A stretch of DNA of 64,000 nucleotides from JALZKA01 sp963753385 (GCA_963753385.1 CAVWCC010000005.1:682001-746000), one strand, 5' to 3'. Positions 54,806 to 64,000 are shown, counted from the first letter of the stretch. Program-made: numbers and translations. Notes: generated by a model not told the origin, from the sequence alone.

Positions 54806-56008
54806 ATGAGTCCGAGGAGGAGCGGCTCACTGGCCTCCCTGAGGGAGGGCAACCGACGGCGAGTGATCGACGCCCTGCGCGAGCGCGGCGTCGCCAGCCG
54901 GGCGGAGCTCGCGCGCGCGACCGAGCTGTCGCGCTCGACGATCTCGACGATCGTCGGCGACCTGATCGACACCGGCCTCGCGGTCGAGCGCGACAGCCAG
55001 CCCGGCGCCGAGGCACACGCCGGGCGTCCCGGGGTGATGGTCGCGCTCGACAGCTCGGCCGGCCTCGCGCTCGCGATCGACTTCGGCCACCGCCACCTGC
55101 GGGTCGCCGTCTCCGACCTCTCCCACACCGTTCTCGCCGAGGCCTGGCGCGAGCTCGACGTCGACCACTCGGCCACCGAGGGCCTCGACGCCGCGGCGGA
55201 GTTCGTCGACAAGGTGCTCGACGAGGCGAAGGCGAACCGCGGCCGGGTGATCGGTGCGGTGATGGGCCTCCCGGCCCCGATCAACCGCGCGACCGGAACG
55301 GTCTGGGACTCGTCGATCCTCCCGGGCTGGGTCGGGATCGACGCCGCCGCCGAGGCATCGGCCCGGCTGCGGATGCCGGTCGCGGTCGAGAACGACGCCA
55401 ACCTCGGCGCGCTGGCCGAGCTGACGTGGGGCGCCGCGAAGGGCCGCAGCGAGGTCGTCTACCTCAAGGTCGCGTCGGGGATCGGCGGCGGGTTGATCTC
55501 GGGCGGGCGCCTGACCCACGGGGTCGGCGGCACCGCCGGCGAGATCGGCCACACGATGGTCGACGCCGACGGGCCGATCTGCCGCTGCGGCAACCGCGGC
55601 TGCCTCGAGGCGATCGCCTCGGGCCGCGCGGTCGCCCAGCAGCTCTCCCTGAGCCGCCACGAGGAGATCTCGATCCGCCGCCTGCTCGAGCTGTCCGAGG
55701 AGGGCGACGCCGCGGCCCGGCGCCTGATCGGTGACGCGGGGCGGGCGATCGGGATCGCCGTCGCGAACCTCTGCAACATCGTCAACCCGGAGTGCGTCGT
55801 GATCGGCGGCGACCTCCCGCTGGCCGGCGACGTGCTGCTCGACCCGGTCCGTCAGGTGGTCCGCCGCAACGCGATCCCCTCCGCGGCCGAGGACACCGAG
55901 ATCGTCGCCGGCGTGCTCGGCGAGCGGGCCGAGATGCTGGGCGCGCTGGCTCTCGTCATGCACGAGTCCGAGCGGTTCGCCGCCTCCGGCCTGAGCGAGG
56001 CAGCATGA
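54806..56008 (+). CDS. ROK-family transcriptional regulator (XylR-like)
   Basis: About 400 residues. The N-terminal winged helix (RRRVIDALRERGVASRAELARATELSRSTIS) is followed by a ROK sugar-kinase fold with the zinc-binding ICRCGNRGCLEAIASG and the GIGGGLISGGRLTHG phosphate loop. It stands 40 bases upstream of a xylose-type sugar ABC importer and probably represses it until its sugar is present. GTG 54782 is an alternative start. Confidence 0.92.
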   Translation: MSPRRSGSLASLREGNRRRVIDALRERGVASRAELARATELSRSTISTIVGDLIDTGLAVERDSQPGAEAHAGRPGVMVALDSSAGLALAIDFGHRHLRVAVSDLSHTVLAEAWRELDVDHSATEGLDAAAEFVDKVLDEAKANRGRVIGAVMGLPAPINRATGTVWDSSILPGWVGIDAAAEASARLRMPVAVENDANLGALAELTWGAAKGRSEVVYLKVASGIGGGLISGGRLTHGVGGTAGEIGHTMVDADGPICRCGNRGCLEAIASGRAVAQQLSLSRHEEISIRRLLELSEEGDAAARRLIGDAGRAIGIAVANLCNIVNPECVVIGGDLPLAGDVLLDPVRQVVRRNAIPSAAEDTEIVAGVLGERAEMLGALALVMHESERFAASGLSEAA

Positions 56009-56048
56009 GCTTCACCAAGAGAACAAACCACCACCGAAGGGAGTACCC

Positions 56049-57168
56049 ATGACACAGGCGCAGATGCGCTCGCTGCTCGTGGCTCTCGCCGCGCTGCTCG
56101 CAGCGCTGGTCATCGGCGCCTGCGGCGACGATGACGACGACGGCGGGGACGACGGGCGGCGAGACGGCGTCCGGAGGCAAGATCGGTTTCTTGCTGCCGG
56201 AAACCCAGACCGCGCGCTACGAAGCGCTCGACCGGCCCCTGTTCGAGGCGAAGGTAGAGGAGCTCTGCCCCGATTGCGAGATCTTCTACCAGAACGCGGA
56301 CCAGGATCCGGCCGAGCAGCAGCAGCAGGTCGAGGCCGCGATCACCGAGGAAGTCGACGTGCTCGTCTTCGACCCGGTGGACTCGTCCACGGCCGGCTCG
56401 CTCGTCGACCGGGCGGCGGATGCCGGCATCCCGGTCATCTCGTATGACCGCCTGATCCTCGACACGCCGAACCTCGACTATTACGTCGCGTTCGACAGCC
56501 TCGAGGTCGGTCGCCAGCAGGGCGAGGCCCTGGTGGGGGCGCTGGCCGACGCGAACGCTGCTCAGGGCCCGATCGTGAAGATCAACGGCGACCCGAAGGA
56601 CAACAACGCCAAGCTGTTCGATCAGGGATCGGACGAGGTGCTGGAGGCCGAGGGCGTCGAGGTGGCTCAGGAGTACGACACGCCGGACTGGCTGCCGGAG
56701 AACGCCCAGCGCGAGATGGAGCAGGCGATCACCGCAACCGGCGCCGATCAGATCAAGGGCGTCTACGCGGCCAACGACGGCACCGCGGGCGGAGCCATCG
56801 CCGCCATGAAGGCGAATGGCATCGACCCGACCGAGGTGCCGGTCACCGGTCAGGACGCCGAGATCACGGCCGTCCAGCGGATCATCGCCGGCGAGCAGTT
56901 CGTGACGGTCTACAAGCCGATCCAGCCGCTCGCCGAGAACGCCGCCGAGGTGGCGGTGCTGGTCGCACAGGGCGAGGAGGTCCCGGCTGACCTCGTCACG
57001 GGCGAGTTCGACAACGGCACCGAGCAGGTGCCGACCGTTCTCACCGAGACGATCCCGGTCACCATCGACAACCTGGCCGACACGATCATCGCCGACGAGG
57101 TCTACCCCGTCGACGAGATCTGCTCCGGACAGTACGCCCAGGCGTGCAAGCAGGCGGGCATCAAGTAG
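56049..57168 (+). CDS. Sugar ABC transporter substrate-binding lipoprotein, XylF-like (one frame change)
   Basis: A lipoprotein signal (SLLVALAALLAALVIGAC) and Asp/Gly linker precede a periplasmic binding protein of the XylF/RbsB type (IGFLLPETQTARYEALDRPLF, VDVLVFDPVDSSTAGSLVDR, GVYAANDGTAGGAI, VPVTGQDAE). A one-base break near 56150-56157 in the linker separates signal and body. The start is ATG 56049 behind AAGGGAG. The sequence is closest in style to D-xylose binding proteins; the sugar is not certain. Confidence 0.9.
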
Positions 57169-57209
57169 TCCGCAACTAGGGATACCCTGACGCGCGAGGA
57201 GAGGCGAGC

Positions 57210-58022
57210 ATGGAAGAAACCACGACAAAAAGTGGCGGAACTCCTCTCTCTCAGCCTCTCCTCGCGCTGAAGGGGATCTCGAAGAGCTTCGGTCCCGTCG
57301 ACGCCTTGAAGGAAGTCGACATGGAGGTCCGCCCCGGCGAGGTGATGGGCCTCGTCGGCGACAACGGGGCCGGCAAGTCGACCCTGATCAAGGCGATCGC
57401 GGGGGTGCAGCCGGCCGACGTCGGCCAGACCAGCTTCGCGGGCCAGCCGGTGACCCTAACTTCGCCTCAGGCTGCGACGAGCCTCGGGATCGCGACCGTC
57501 TACCAGGACCTCGCGCTCTGCGAGAACCTCGACATCGTCGCCAACCTGTACCTCGGCCAGGAGCTCGTCGACGGCGGGCCGTTCGTGCTCGACGAGACCG
57601 CGATGGAGCAGAAGACAAGCGAGCTGCTCGCCTCGCTCGGGGTGACGACGATCCGCAGCGTGCGGACCGAGGTCGAGCGCCTCTCGGGCGGCCAGCGCCA
57701 GGCGATCGCGATCGCCCGCTCGCTGCTCGGCGAGCCCAAGCTCGTCCTCCTCGACGAGCCGACCGCCGCGCTCGGCGTCGTCCAGACGAAGGCGATCCTC
57801 GAGCTGATCCAGCGCCTCCGCGACCGCGGCCTCGGCGTGATCATCATCTCCCACAACCTCGCCGACGTCTTCGCGGTGGCCGACCGGGTGACGGTGCTGC
57901 GGCTCGGCCGAGTTGCCGGCAGCTTCCACATTGGGGACTCCTCGCAGGAGGAGATCGTCGCCGCGATCACCGGCGCCGAGTTCGGCGGCGAGGAGCGGCC
58001 GACCGAGGAGGCGCCGCTGTGA
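57210..58022 (+). CDS. Sugar ABC transporter ATP-binding protein, single-domain
   Basis: The 270-residue ATPase has Walker A GDNGAGKSTLIKAIAG, signature LSGGQRQAIAIARSL, Walker B LVLLDEPTAALG and the H-loop IISHNL. Typical XylG/RbsA proteins are ~500 residues with two ATPase domains; this one has a single domain and would act as a homodimer. The stop codon TGA is the start of repeat copy C. Confidence 0.93.
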   Translation: MEETTTKSGGTPLSQPLLALKGISKSFGPVDALKEVDMEVRPGEVMGLVGDNGAGKSTLIKAIAGVQPADVGQTSFAGQPVTLTSPQAATSLGIATVYQDLALCENLDIVANLYLGQELVDGGPFVLDETAMEQKTSELLASLGVTTIRSVRTEVERLSGGQRQAIAIARSLLGEPKLVLLDEPTAALGVVQTKAILELIQRLRDRGLGVIIISHNLADVFAVADRVTVLRLGRVAGSFHIGDSSQEEIVAAITGAEFGGEERPTEEAPL

Positions 58023-58073
58023 GGCGGAGTGCGACAGCACGGAGCCGAGCCCGGCCGTTGTTGAGGCCGCTGG
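58019..58073 (+). repeat. Two-hairpin dispersed repeat, copy C (ABC ATPase-permease junction)
   Basis: Hairpin 1 pairs GTGC (58029-58032) with GCAC (58037-58040) around GACA, within GGC/GCC. Hairpin 2 pairs CGGCC (58052-58056) with GGCCG (58065-58069) around GTTGTTGA. As in copy B it begins with the upstream stop codon and ends just before the next start (ATG 58075). Confidence 0.85.
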
Positions 58074-58074
58074 T

Positions 58075-59280
58075 ATGACGACGGCAACGCCGCCGATCGA
58101 GGCCGAGGTCCGCGAGCGCATCTCGCCCGGGGCGATGCTTCGCAGGCTCGCTCGCGGCGAGCTCGGCTCGGTGCGGGTCCTGCTCGGGATCGCGATCATC
58201 TGGACGATCTTCCAGGTCGCGAACGACCGTTTCCTCTCCGCGGTCAACCTCTCGAACCTGACGCTTCAGATCGCCGCCGTCGCGACGATCTCGATCGGCG
58301 TCGTCCTCGTACTGCTGCTCGGCGAGATCGACCTCTCGGTGGGCGCGGTTTCGGGCCTCGCGGCGTCGGTCATGGCCGTGATCTCGGTCAAGGAGGGCGT
58401 TGACCCGGCGCTCGCGATAGTCGTCGGCTTGCTCGTCGGCACCACGATCGGCCTGTTCAACGGCTTCATGGTCACGACGTTCGGGATCCCGTCGTTCGTG
58501 GTCACATTGGCCGGCCTGCTCGCTTTCCAGGGGATGCAGCTGCTCGTGCTGGGCGATACGGGCTCAGTCAACCTGCCCGACTCGATCATCACCGACCTGA
58601 CCTCGACCTTCTTCGACCCGGCCGTCGGCTGGATCCTCGCGGCCGCGGCGATCGCGGCCTACGCGGGAGCGCTCTTCATGCGCCGTCGCGGGCGGGTGAC
58701 CGCTGGGCTCGAGGCCGAGCCGGTGGCGGTGCTCGTCGGGCGGGTCGTGATCGTCGCCGCGGCGATCATCGCGGTGGTCGCGATCCTGAACGCCGACCGC
58801 GGCGTGCCGCTGGCGGCGGTGATCGTCGTCGTCCTGACGGTCTTCTTCTCGTTCCTCACCGAGCGCACCCGCTGGGGCCGGCACGTGTTCGCCGTCGGCG
58901 GCAACGAGGAGGCCGCCAGGCGTGCCGGCATCCGCGTCACCCGGATCAAGGTCTCGGTCTTCGCGCTCGCATCCACGCTGGCCGCGGCCGGCGGCGTCCT
59001 CGCCGCCTCGCGGCTCCTGTCGGTGAACCAGCAGTCGGGCTCGGGCGACACGCTGCTGCTCGCGATCGCCGGCCCGGTGATCGCCGGCACCTCGCTCTTC
59101 GGCGGCCGCGGCTTCATCTGGTCGGCGCTGCTCGGCGCGCTCGTGATCGGCTCGATCTCGAACGGCATGGACCTGGTCGCCCTCGACTCCGACCTCAAGT
59201 TCATGATCACCGGCGGCGTGCTGCTCCTCGCCGTCACGATCGACGCGGTCACCCGGCGCCAGCGGCAGAGCGCGCGCTGA
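58075..59280 (+). CDS. Sugar ABC transporter permease, XylH-like
   Basis: About 401 residues with some ten membrane helices of the BPD_transp_2 family (VLVLLLGEIDLSVGAVSGLAASVMA contains the characteristic GEIDLS; later VFAVGGNEEAARRAGI and GTSLFGGRGFIWSALLGALVIG). With the upstream binding protein and ATPase it forms a complete importer. Confidence 0.95.
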   Translation: MTTATPPIEAEVRERISPGAMLRRLARGELGSVRVLLGIAIIWTIFQVANDRFLSAVNLSNLTLQIAAVATISIGVVLVLLLGEIDLSVGAVSGLAASVMAVISVKEGVDPALAIVVGLLVGTTIGLFNGFMVTTFGIPSFVVTLAGLLAFQGMQLLVLGDTGSVNLPDSIITDLTSTFFDPAVGWILAAAAIAAYAGALFMRRRGRVTAGLEAEPVAVLVGRVVIVAAAIIAVVAILNADRGVPLAAVIVVVLTVFFSFLTERTRWGRHVFAVGGNEEAARRAGIRVTRIKVSVFALASTLAAAGGVLAASRLLSVNQQSGSGDTLLLAIAGPVIAGTSLFGGRGFIWSALLGALVIGSISNGMDLVALDSDLKFMITGGVLLLAVTIDAVTRRQRQSAR

Positions 59281-59349
59281 GGCCCGGCGCGCTCGCCAGC
59301 GTTCGGCCTCGCCGGTCGATGTGACTACGCTGATGGAGCGGAGGAAGTG

Positions 59350-59643
59350 ATGAAGGCCGATTACGACAGCCGGGCCAACGCGATCGCGATCACGCTCGTC
59401 GAGGTCGAAACTTCGACGTCGCCCGCCCAGGAGGACCGCGTCCACGACAGGGCCGGGGTCGCGCTCGTCGACGGTCATCCGGTCCACATCGAGATCCTGT
59501 ACCCAGACCACGGGATCGACGAGCCGCTTGCCGCAGTCGCTGCTCGCTACCCACTTGATGTCGAATTGCTTAGGGCGGCGGCCCGATCGGCGTTGGAGGC
59601 CCCGGACCGCGTGGTCACGCTCGACGTCGCAGCACGGGGCTAG
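59350..59643 (+). CDS. DUF2283-like small protein
   Basis: The 97-residue protein begins MKADYDSRANAIAITL and continues VALVDGHPVHIEILYPD, the pattern of DUF2283 proteins, which are usually short and of unknown function. The start is ATG 59350 behind GGAGG; a TACGCT hexamer lies upstream. It overlaps the convergent lyase gene by 4 bases. Confidence 0.75.
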   Translation: MKADYDSRANAIAITLVEVETSTSPAQEDRVHDRAGVALVDGHPVHIEILYPDHGIDEPLAAVAARYPLDVELLRAAARSALEAPDRVVTLDVAARG

Positions 59644-60413
59644 CCGAGCTCGGCTGCGATCTCGGCCAGCTTCGCCTCGTGCGCGCCGTAGAGCTGGTTC
59701 ATGAGGACCCCGGCGAAGCTCACCCTCCTGACCCCCAGTTCCGCCAGCCGCGCGAGCGGGGGAGCGCCCGCAGCCACGACGTTCACCGGACCCTCGACGC
59801 GCTGGACGAACTCGCCGATCAGCTCGTCGTCCGCGAGCCGGATCGGGAACACGCAATCGGCCCCGGCCTCCAGGTAGAGCTGCCCGCGTCGCACGGCCTC
59901 CTCGAACAGTTCACTGGGATCGCCCTCGAGGCGCAGGGCGTCGATGCGAGCGTTGAGGACGATCTCGACGCCGGCCTCGGTCGCCGCCCCACGGATCGCG
60001 CGTAGCCGTTCGGCATGCTCGCCCGCGTCGACCAGGTCGGCACCGCCGTGATGGTCGGTGTCCTCGATGTTGCAGCCGACGGCTCCGGCGTCCAGCAGTC
60101 GTCCGACCAGGTCCTTGGGCAAGAGCCCGTAGCCGGCCTCGACGTCGGCCGTCACCGGGACTGAGACGCTCCGCGCGATCCGCGCGATGACGCCGAACGC
60201 CTCGTCCACCGGCATCGAATCGTCGTCCTCGTATCCGAGGCTCGCTGCGACCGCGCCGCTCGACGTCGCAACGACAGGGAATCCGGCCTTCACCACCAGC
60301 CGGGCGCTCGCGACGTCCCACGCGTTGGGAAGGACCAACGGTCGTGGACCCGCGTGGAGGCGGCGAAGCGCGTCGGCTCGCTCGGTGAGGATGGGGAGCT
60401 GCTGGTCATTCAT
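59640..60413 (-). CDS. Isocitrate lyase / phosphoenolpyruvate mutase family protein
   Basis: About 257 residues of the ICL/PEPM alpha/beta barrel: PLVLPNAWDVASARLV, VPVTADVEAGYG (metal-binding Asp) and VGCNIEDTDHHGG (metal-binding Glu-Asp). The Lys-Lys-Cys-Gly-His loop of isocitrate lyase is absent, so the activity is more likely that of a methylisocitrate-lyase-like or other carbon-carbon/phosphorus lyase of unknown substrate. The ATG at 60413 is chosen; an upstream ATG at 60431 is possible. Confidence 0.88.
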   Translation of the reverse strand: MNDQQLPILTERADALRRLHAGPRPLVLPNAWDVASARLVVKAGFPVVATSSGAVAASLGYEDDDSMPVDEAFGVIARIARSVSVPVTADVEAGYGLLPKDLVGRLLDAGAVGCNIEDTDHHGGADLVDAGEHAERLRAIRGAATEAGVEIVLNARIDALRLEGDPSELFEEAVRRGQLYLEAGADCVFPIRLADDELIGEFVQRVEGPVNVVAAGAPPLARLAELGVRRVSFAGVLMNQLYGAHEAKLAEIAAELG

Positions 60414-60450
60414 CACGGGTAAGGATCCCACCGCGCGGCGGAATCAATCG

Positions 60451-60858
60451 CTAGGCGCCGTGACGCTCCCACCAGCCGGGGGCCGGCTCGATCTGCTCGA
60501 CGACGTCCACCCACATCCCGGCGGGGTCGATCACGCCGAAGCGCCGCTGGCCCCACGGTTCGTCGGTCAGATCCAGGTCGCACCGAAGGCCGGCGCCGGT
60601 CACGCGCTCGTACTCGGCGCGCGCGTCGGCGACCTGAAGGGTGAGGAATGCGCCGTCGCCCGTGTACGCGCCCGGTTCCGGGGGCGTCGACGGGTGCGAG
60701 GTATGCATGAACGCGGCGGCGGGCGTCTCGCCGGCGCCCAACACCGCGATCCACTCGGCCTCGAACACCAAATCCAGGGCGAACCACTCGACGTAGAAGT
60801 CGCGGCACTCCCGGACACGGTCGGTGACGACGATCGGGTACGAAGCGAGAAGCTTCAC
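60451..60858 (-). CDS. VOC family protein
   Basis: 135 residues (LLASYPIVVTDRVRECRDFYVEWF; C-terminal RRFGVIDPAGMWVDVVEQIEP). The GTG at 60858 overlaps the hydrolase stop (GTGA), so it is translationally coupled to that gene. Substrate unknown; this is the fourth VOC gene in the window and is not closely similar to the others. Confidence 0.88.
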   Translation of the reverse strand: MKLLASYPIVVTDRVRECRDFYVEWFALDLVFEAEWIAVLGAGETPAAAFMHTSHPSTPPEPGAYTGDGAFLTLQVADARAEYERVTGAGLRCDLDLTDEPWGQRRFGVIDPAGMWVDVVEQIEPAPGWWERHGA

Positions 60859-61718
60859 GCGGTGTGTCGCAGCACTGCGGCGACCACGGTGTCCCAGGTG
60901 TGCCGCGGCGGGTACTCGTGGCCGGTTCCTTCGAGCACCAGGAGCTCGGCGCCCGGGATCTCGCGTGCGAGCGCCTGGCCGTGGTCGAGCGGGAACAGCG
61001 GGTCGTCCTCGCCGTGGATCACCAGCGTCGGCACGGTGATCTCGCCGAGGCGCTTCCGCCAGGGCTCGCCCGAGTGGACCAGGAACGGGTTGGTCAGCTG
61101 CGCGGCGAGGTGAGTGCTGCGGTCGAAGACGCGGCCGCAGAGCTCGCGCTGGTCGTCCTCCTTGTAGCCGTGCGATCCCGCGAACGGGCGCTCCATCTCG
61201 ATCAGGTACTCGACGACCGCGTCGCGGTCCGACCAGTCGGGCTCACCGCCTTCGCCGCTGAACACCGCGTCGAGCTTCGCGTCGGGCTTCGCGAGGTCCG
61301 GGCTCTCGCTGCTCGGGTCGCCGGGCGTCGTCGAGAGCAGGGTGAGGGTCGCGAGCTTCTCGGGATGGTCGAGCGCGAGCAGCTGCGCGACCGCCCCGCC
61401 GGCCGAGAGCCCCGCGAAGTGGACCCGGCCGAGCTCGAGCGCGTCGATCAGCGCGGCGGCGTCGGCGACGAGGTCGCTCTCGGAGTAGGGCGGCGCGCCG
61501 GGCTCGTATGCGGTCGAGCGGCCGGCGTCGCGGTTGTCGTAGCGGACGACGAACCGCCCGCCCGCGGCGAGCCGTTCGCAGAGGTCCTCGCGCCAGGAGA
61601 GCATCGAATCGCCGGCGCCGTGGAGCAGCACGATCGCGGGATCGGCCGGGTCGCCGAAGGTCCCGTAGCCGAGCTCGACACCGTTGGCCTTGACGATCTC
61701 CTCGTGGATGGTGGTCAT
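60855..61718 (-). CDS. Alpha/beta hydrolase
   Basis: 287 residues. Oxyanion region IVLLHGAGDSMLSW, nucleophile elbow HFAGLSAGGAVAQLLAL, acid in LVIHGEDDPLFPLDHG and catalytic His in LEGTGHEYPP complete a normal catalytic triad. Start ATG 61718. It lies between the MFS exporter and a coupled VOC gene, so the three may form a resistance or degradation unit. Confidence 0.92.
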   Translation of the reverse strand: MTTIHEEIVKANGVELGYGTFGDPADPAIVLLHGAGDSMLSWREDLCERLAAGGRFVVRYDNRDAGRSTAYEPGAPPYSESDLVADAAALIDALELGRVHFAGLSAGGAVAQLLALDHPEKLATLTLLSTTPGDPSSESPDLAKPDAKLDAVFSGEGGEPDWSDRDAVVEYLIEMERPFAGSHGYKEDDQRELCGRVFDRSTHLAAQLTNPFLVHSGEPWRKRLGEITVPTLVIHGEDDPLFPLDHGQALAREIPGAELLVLEGTGHEYPPRHTWDTVVAAVLRHTA

Positions 61719-61753
61719 GTTGCTCCTTTTGTTCGACTTCGACGGGTTGACGC

Positions 61754-63341
61754 TCAGCTGCACGGTTCCGCCGCGACCGCGACGGTGACGGGCCCGGCCT
61801 CGGTTTCGGCGGTGGGCTCCGGCCGGCCGTCGCGGCGCAGGAGCCGCGTGACCAGGATCGCGGCGGCGACCAGCAGGACACCACCCAGCGTTACCGCGAT
61901 CTCGTAGCCCTGGGTGAATGCCTCGCGCGCGGGCTCGAGCACGTCGCTGGCGAGCGCGGCGGGCAGCCCGTTCGCGACCTCGACCGCGCCGCCGAGGGTG
62001 TCGCCGGCGGTCGCCGCGGCCTCGGCCGGAACGTCGGCCGGAATCGAGTCGGACGCCTGTTCGCGGTAGACCGCGGTCCCGACCGTGCCGAGGATCGCGA
62101 GGCCGAGGGCGCCGCCCAGCTCCGAGCTCGTCTCCGAGATCCCCGAGGCCGCCCCGGCGCGCTCGGGCGGCGCCGAGCCGACCGCGATGTCGGCGGCCAG
62201 GGTGAAGACGGGGGTGAGGCCGAGCGCGATGATCGAGACGCCGGCAACGAGGACGCCGATGCCGCCCGAGCCGACCTGCGTCAAGAGGCCGACGCCGACC
62301 AGCGCCATCACGATTCCACTCAGCATCAAGGGGCCGGGGCGCATCCGGGCGGCGAGCGGCGCCGTCAGCTGCGAGCCCGCGATGAACGCGAGCGCCGGCG
62401 GCACGCTCCAGAGTCCGGCTTCGAGCGGCGAGTAGCCGAGGACGAGCTGGATGTACTGGGCGGTGAACACCTCGAGTCCGAAGATCACCGCGAACGAGAC
62501 GGTGTTCGCGCCCAACGCGCCGCTGAACGCAGGCTTGCGGAACAGGCCCAGGTCGATCATCGGGTCGGCCAGGTGGCGCTGGCGCCGAACGAAGACGGCG
62601 CCGACGACGAGCCCGGCGATGGCAGAGGCGATCGCGGGGGCTGTGATCCCGTCCGTGGCAGCGGCCTTCACGCCGTAGATCAGCGCCAGGAGGGCGACGA
62701 CGGACAGCGCGGCGCTCGGCAGGTCGAGGCGGCCCGGATTCGGGTCCTTGTACTCGGGCAGGTACCTCGGGCCGAGCACGAGCAGCATCGCCATCACCGG
62801 GACCGCCATCAGGAAGATCGAGCCCCAGTGGAAGCTCTCGAGCAGGACGCCGCCGGCCAGCGGACCGATGGCGGCGCCGGCCGAGAAGCTCGCGACCCAG
62901 ATCCCGATCGCCCTCGTGCGCTGCCTGTCGTCCTCGAACATGTTGCGGATCAACGACAGCGTCGACGGCGCCACCGTCGCGCCGGCGATGCCGAGGAGGG
63001 CGCGCGAGACGATCAGCATCTCGGGGCTCTGCGCGAACGCTGCGAAGACCGAGGCGGCGCCGAACGCCGCGCCGCCGATCAGGAGCAGCCGCCGCCGCCC
63101 GATCCGGTCGCCCAGGGTGCCCATCGTGATCAGCGAGCCGGCGACGAGGAAGCCGTAGATGTCGACGATCCAGAGCAGCTCGGTGCTCGACGGCTGGATG
63201 TCGGCGGTCAGCGAGGGCACCGCCAGGGTCAGGACGGTCAGGTCCATCGCGTAGACCAGGCAGGGGAGCGCGATGACGGCGAGGCCGATCCACTCGCGGC
63301 GGGTCGCCAGGGCGGGGATTGTTGCGGCCGTTCTGCGTCAT
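61754..63341 (-). CDS. MFS transporter, DHA2 (14-helix drug exporter) family (one frame change at the N-terminus)
   Basis: About 528 residues. Motif A GTLGDRIGRRRLLLIG, motif C-like GIAGATVAPSTLSLIR and 14 helices place it in the QacA/EmrB drug:proton antiporters. The first residues (MTQNGRNN) are in a different frame from ALATRREWIGLAVIALPCLVYA; a one-base break near 63314-63318 in a C-run joins them. It is 35 bases upstream of the hydrolase gene and probably co-transcribed. Confidence 0.88.
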
Positions 63342-63384
63342 CTCCACGCAGTTACGGCGGGGGCGCCGCGCGTTACGGACTAAT

Positions 63385-63651
63385 TCAGGAGCGGCGGAAA
63401 CCGCGGAAGTTCTCGATCAGCGCGATCCGGACCTCGGGCGAGAGCTGCTCCTCGCGCAGCCCGCCGAGCGAGCCGGCGAGCGTCCGCATCTGCTCGACGT
63501 ACTCGGTGCAGCCCGGGCAGGTCGCCATGTGGCGCTCGAGCCGCTCGGCCTCGGCCTTCGGCAGCGCGCCCTCGAGGTAGTCGGTGATCAGCTCGACCTC
63601 CTCGGTGCAGGCGAGGTCGTCGGGGGGCGGATGTGTCGTGTGCTCGTTCAT
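63385..63651 (-). CDS. Zinc-finger anti-sigma factor
   Basis: The 88-residue soluble protein has the zinc-binding ERHMATCPGCTEYVEQM motif (HxxxCxxC) with an upstream histidine/cysteine segment of the ZAS family. It lacks a membrane helix. It starts at ATG 63651, overlapping the sigma factor stop (ATGA), so it probably sequesters that sigma factor. Confidence 0.88.
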   Translation of the reverse strand: MNEHTTHPPPDDLACTEEVELITDYLEGALPKAEAERLERHMATCPGCTEYVEQMRTLAGSLGGLREEQLSPEVRIALIENFRGFRRS

Positions 63652-64000
63652 CGCTTGGACTTCTGCTCTAGCGCAGTGTCCCCGAAAAGCTCCCGCGTTA
63701 CGGCGTCGTAGTCGATCTCCTCGACCGCGCCGAAGTAGGCCTCGATCGCGTTCCGCACCTTGCTGCGGGCGCGGTGCAGCAGGACCCGCTGGTTCCCGGC
63801 GCGTGATCTCGAGCGCCTCGGAGACCTCCTCCGACGACCAGCCCTCGACGTCGCGCAGACCGATCACCGTGCGCTGCGCCTCGGGGAGCTCGCCGATCGC
63901 GCGGGCGATCACCTCACGGGTCTCGCCGGCGAGGAGCCCCTCCTCGGGCGTCGGCCAGCGGGTCGGGGAGATCGCCCAGTGGCCGGGGAAGAGCTCGTGG
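63648..64000 (-). CDS. ECF RNA polymerase sigma factor, C-terminal part (one frame change; runs off the window)
   Basis: Region 4 of a sigma-70-like ECF factor is visible: AIGELPEAQRTVIGLRDVEGWSSEEVSEAL, then after a one-base break near 63799-63803, AGNQRVLLHRARSKVRNAIEAYF. The upstream segment PTRWPTPEEGLLAGE is the linker between regions 2 and 4. Region 2 lies beyond the window end. It pairs with the downstream zinc-finger anti-sigma factor. Confidence 0.85.

Overview
The window is high-GC bacterial DNA that is coding almost throughout. GTG and TTG starts are frequent, many neighbouring genes overlap by 4 bases (ATGA or GTGA), and -10-like hexamers often lie 6-9 bases upstream of start codons. 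It contains a replication-origin neighbourhood of actinobacterial type: gyrA-gyrB-dciA-recF-dnaN-dnaA on the minus strand, then rpmH-rnpA-yidD-yidC-jag-rsmG and parA-parB on the plus strand. Gene content and protein flavour suggest a deep-branching actinobacterium of the Thermoleophilia (Solirubrobacterales/Gaiellales) kind. That placement is an inference from gene order and protein style, not from a search.

Layout. 1-5.5 kb: the 5' end of a Ser/Thr kinase gene, a membrane protein, prephenate dehydratase (pheA), a glyoxalase-fold protein, an HNH endonuclease, and a cyclic-nucleotide-binding/thioredoxin-reductase-like fusion. 5.3-17.8 kb: the origin region. 17.8-26.4 kb: a LysRS-MprF fusion (lysX), two transporters, parAB, a VOC protein, pdxH and tRNA-Ile. 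26.3-34.7 kb: a SRPBCC protein, a bifunctional nuclease, a P450 overlapping a badly frame-broken adenylate cyclase, and a PspC / PspC-histidine-kinase / LuxR-type regulator cluster. 34.4-38.2 kb: ddl, an aminotransferase and an ArsR regulator. 38.2-46.2 kb: a secreted hydrolase, a TetR-controlled monooxygenase-methyltransferase pair, an orphan XRE regulator, and a phosphodiesterase-GtrA operon. 46.2-52 kb: a glycerol/dihydroxyacetone regulon (IclR regulator, DhaM, HPr, EI, DhaL, DhaK, GlpF). 52-64 kb: small enzymes, a lipoprotein, a ROK regulator with a xylose-type ABC importer, an MFS exporter, and an anti-sigma/ECF sigma pair cut by the window end.

How the genes work together. The clearest regulated unit is the dihydroxyacetone phosphorylation system. 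Near-identical palindromes (TTCGRYAATGYCGAA) overlap the dhaM promoter and iclR start and also sit just downstream of the predicted glpF transcription start, so one IclR protein probably controls both arms. The TetR/monooxygenase intergenic region has a near-consensus promoter flanked by two GACA-N3-TGTC palindromes.

Two observations stand out. First, a ~52-base repeat occurs three times (3' end of recF, jag-rsmG junction, ABC ATPase-permease junction). It folds into two hairpins whose stems change by compensatory substitution while the second loop, GTTGTTGA, is invariant. Second, about 15 genes, including the single-copy housekeeping genes dnaA, parB and lysX, are broken by single-base frame changes with intact protein sequence on both sides. 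Most are +1. This looks like residual assembly error rather than biology, and affected genes are annotated over their full reconstructed extent. No CRISPR array, insertion sequence or prophage was seen, and no stretch over 300 bases lacks a gene.
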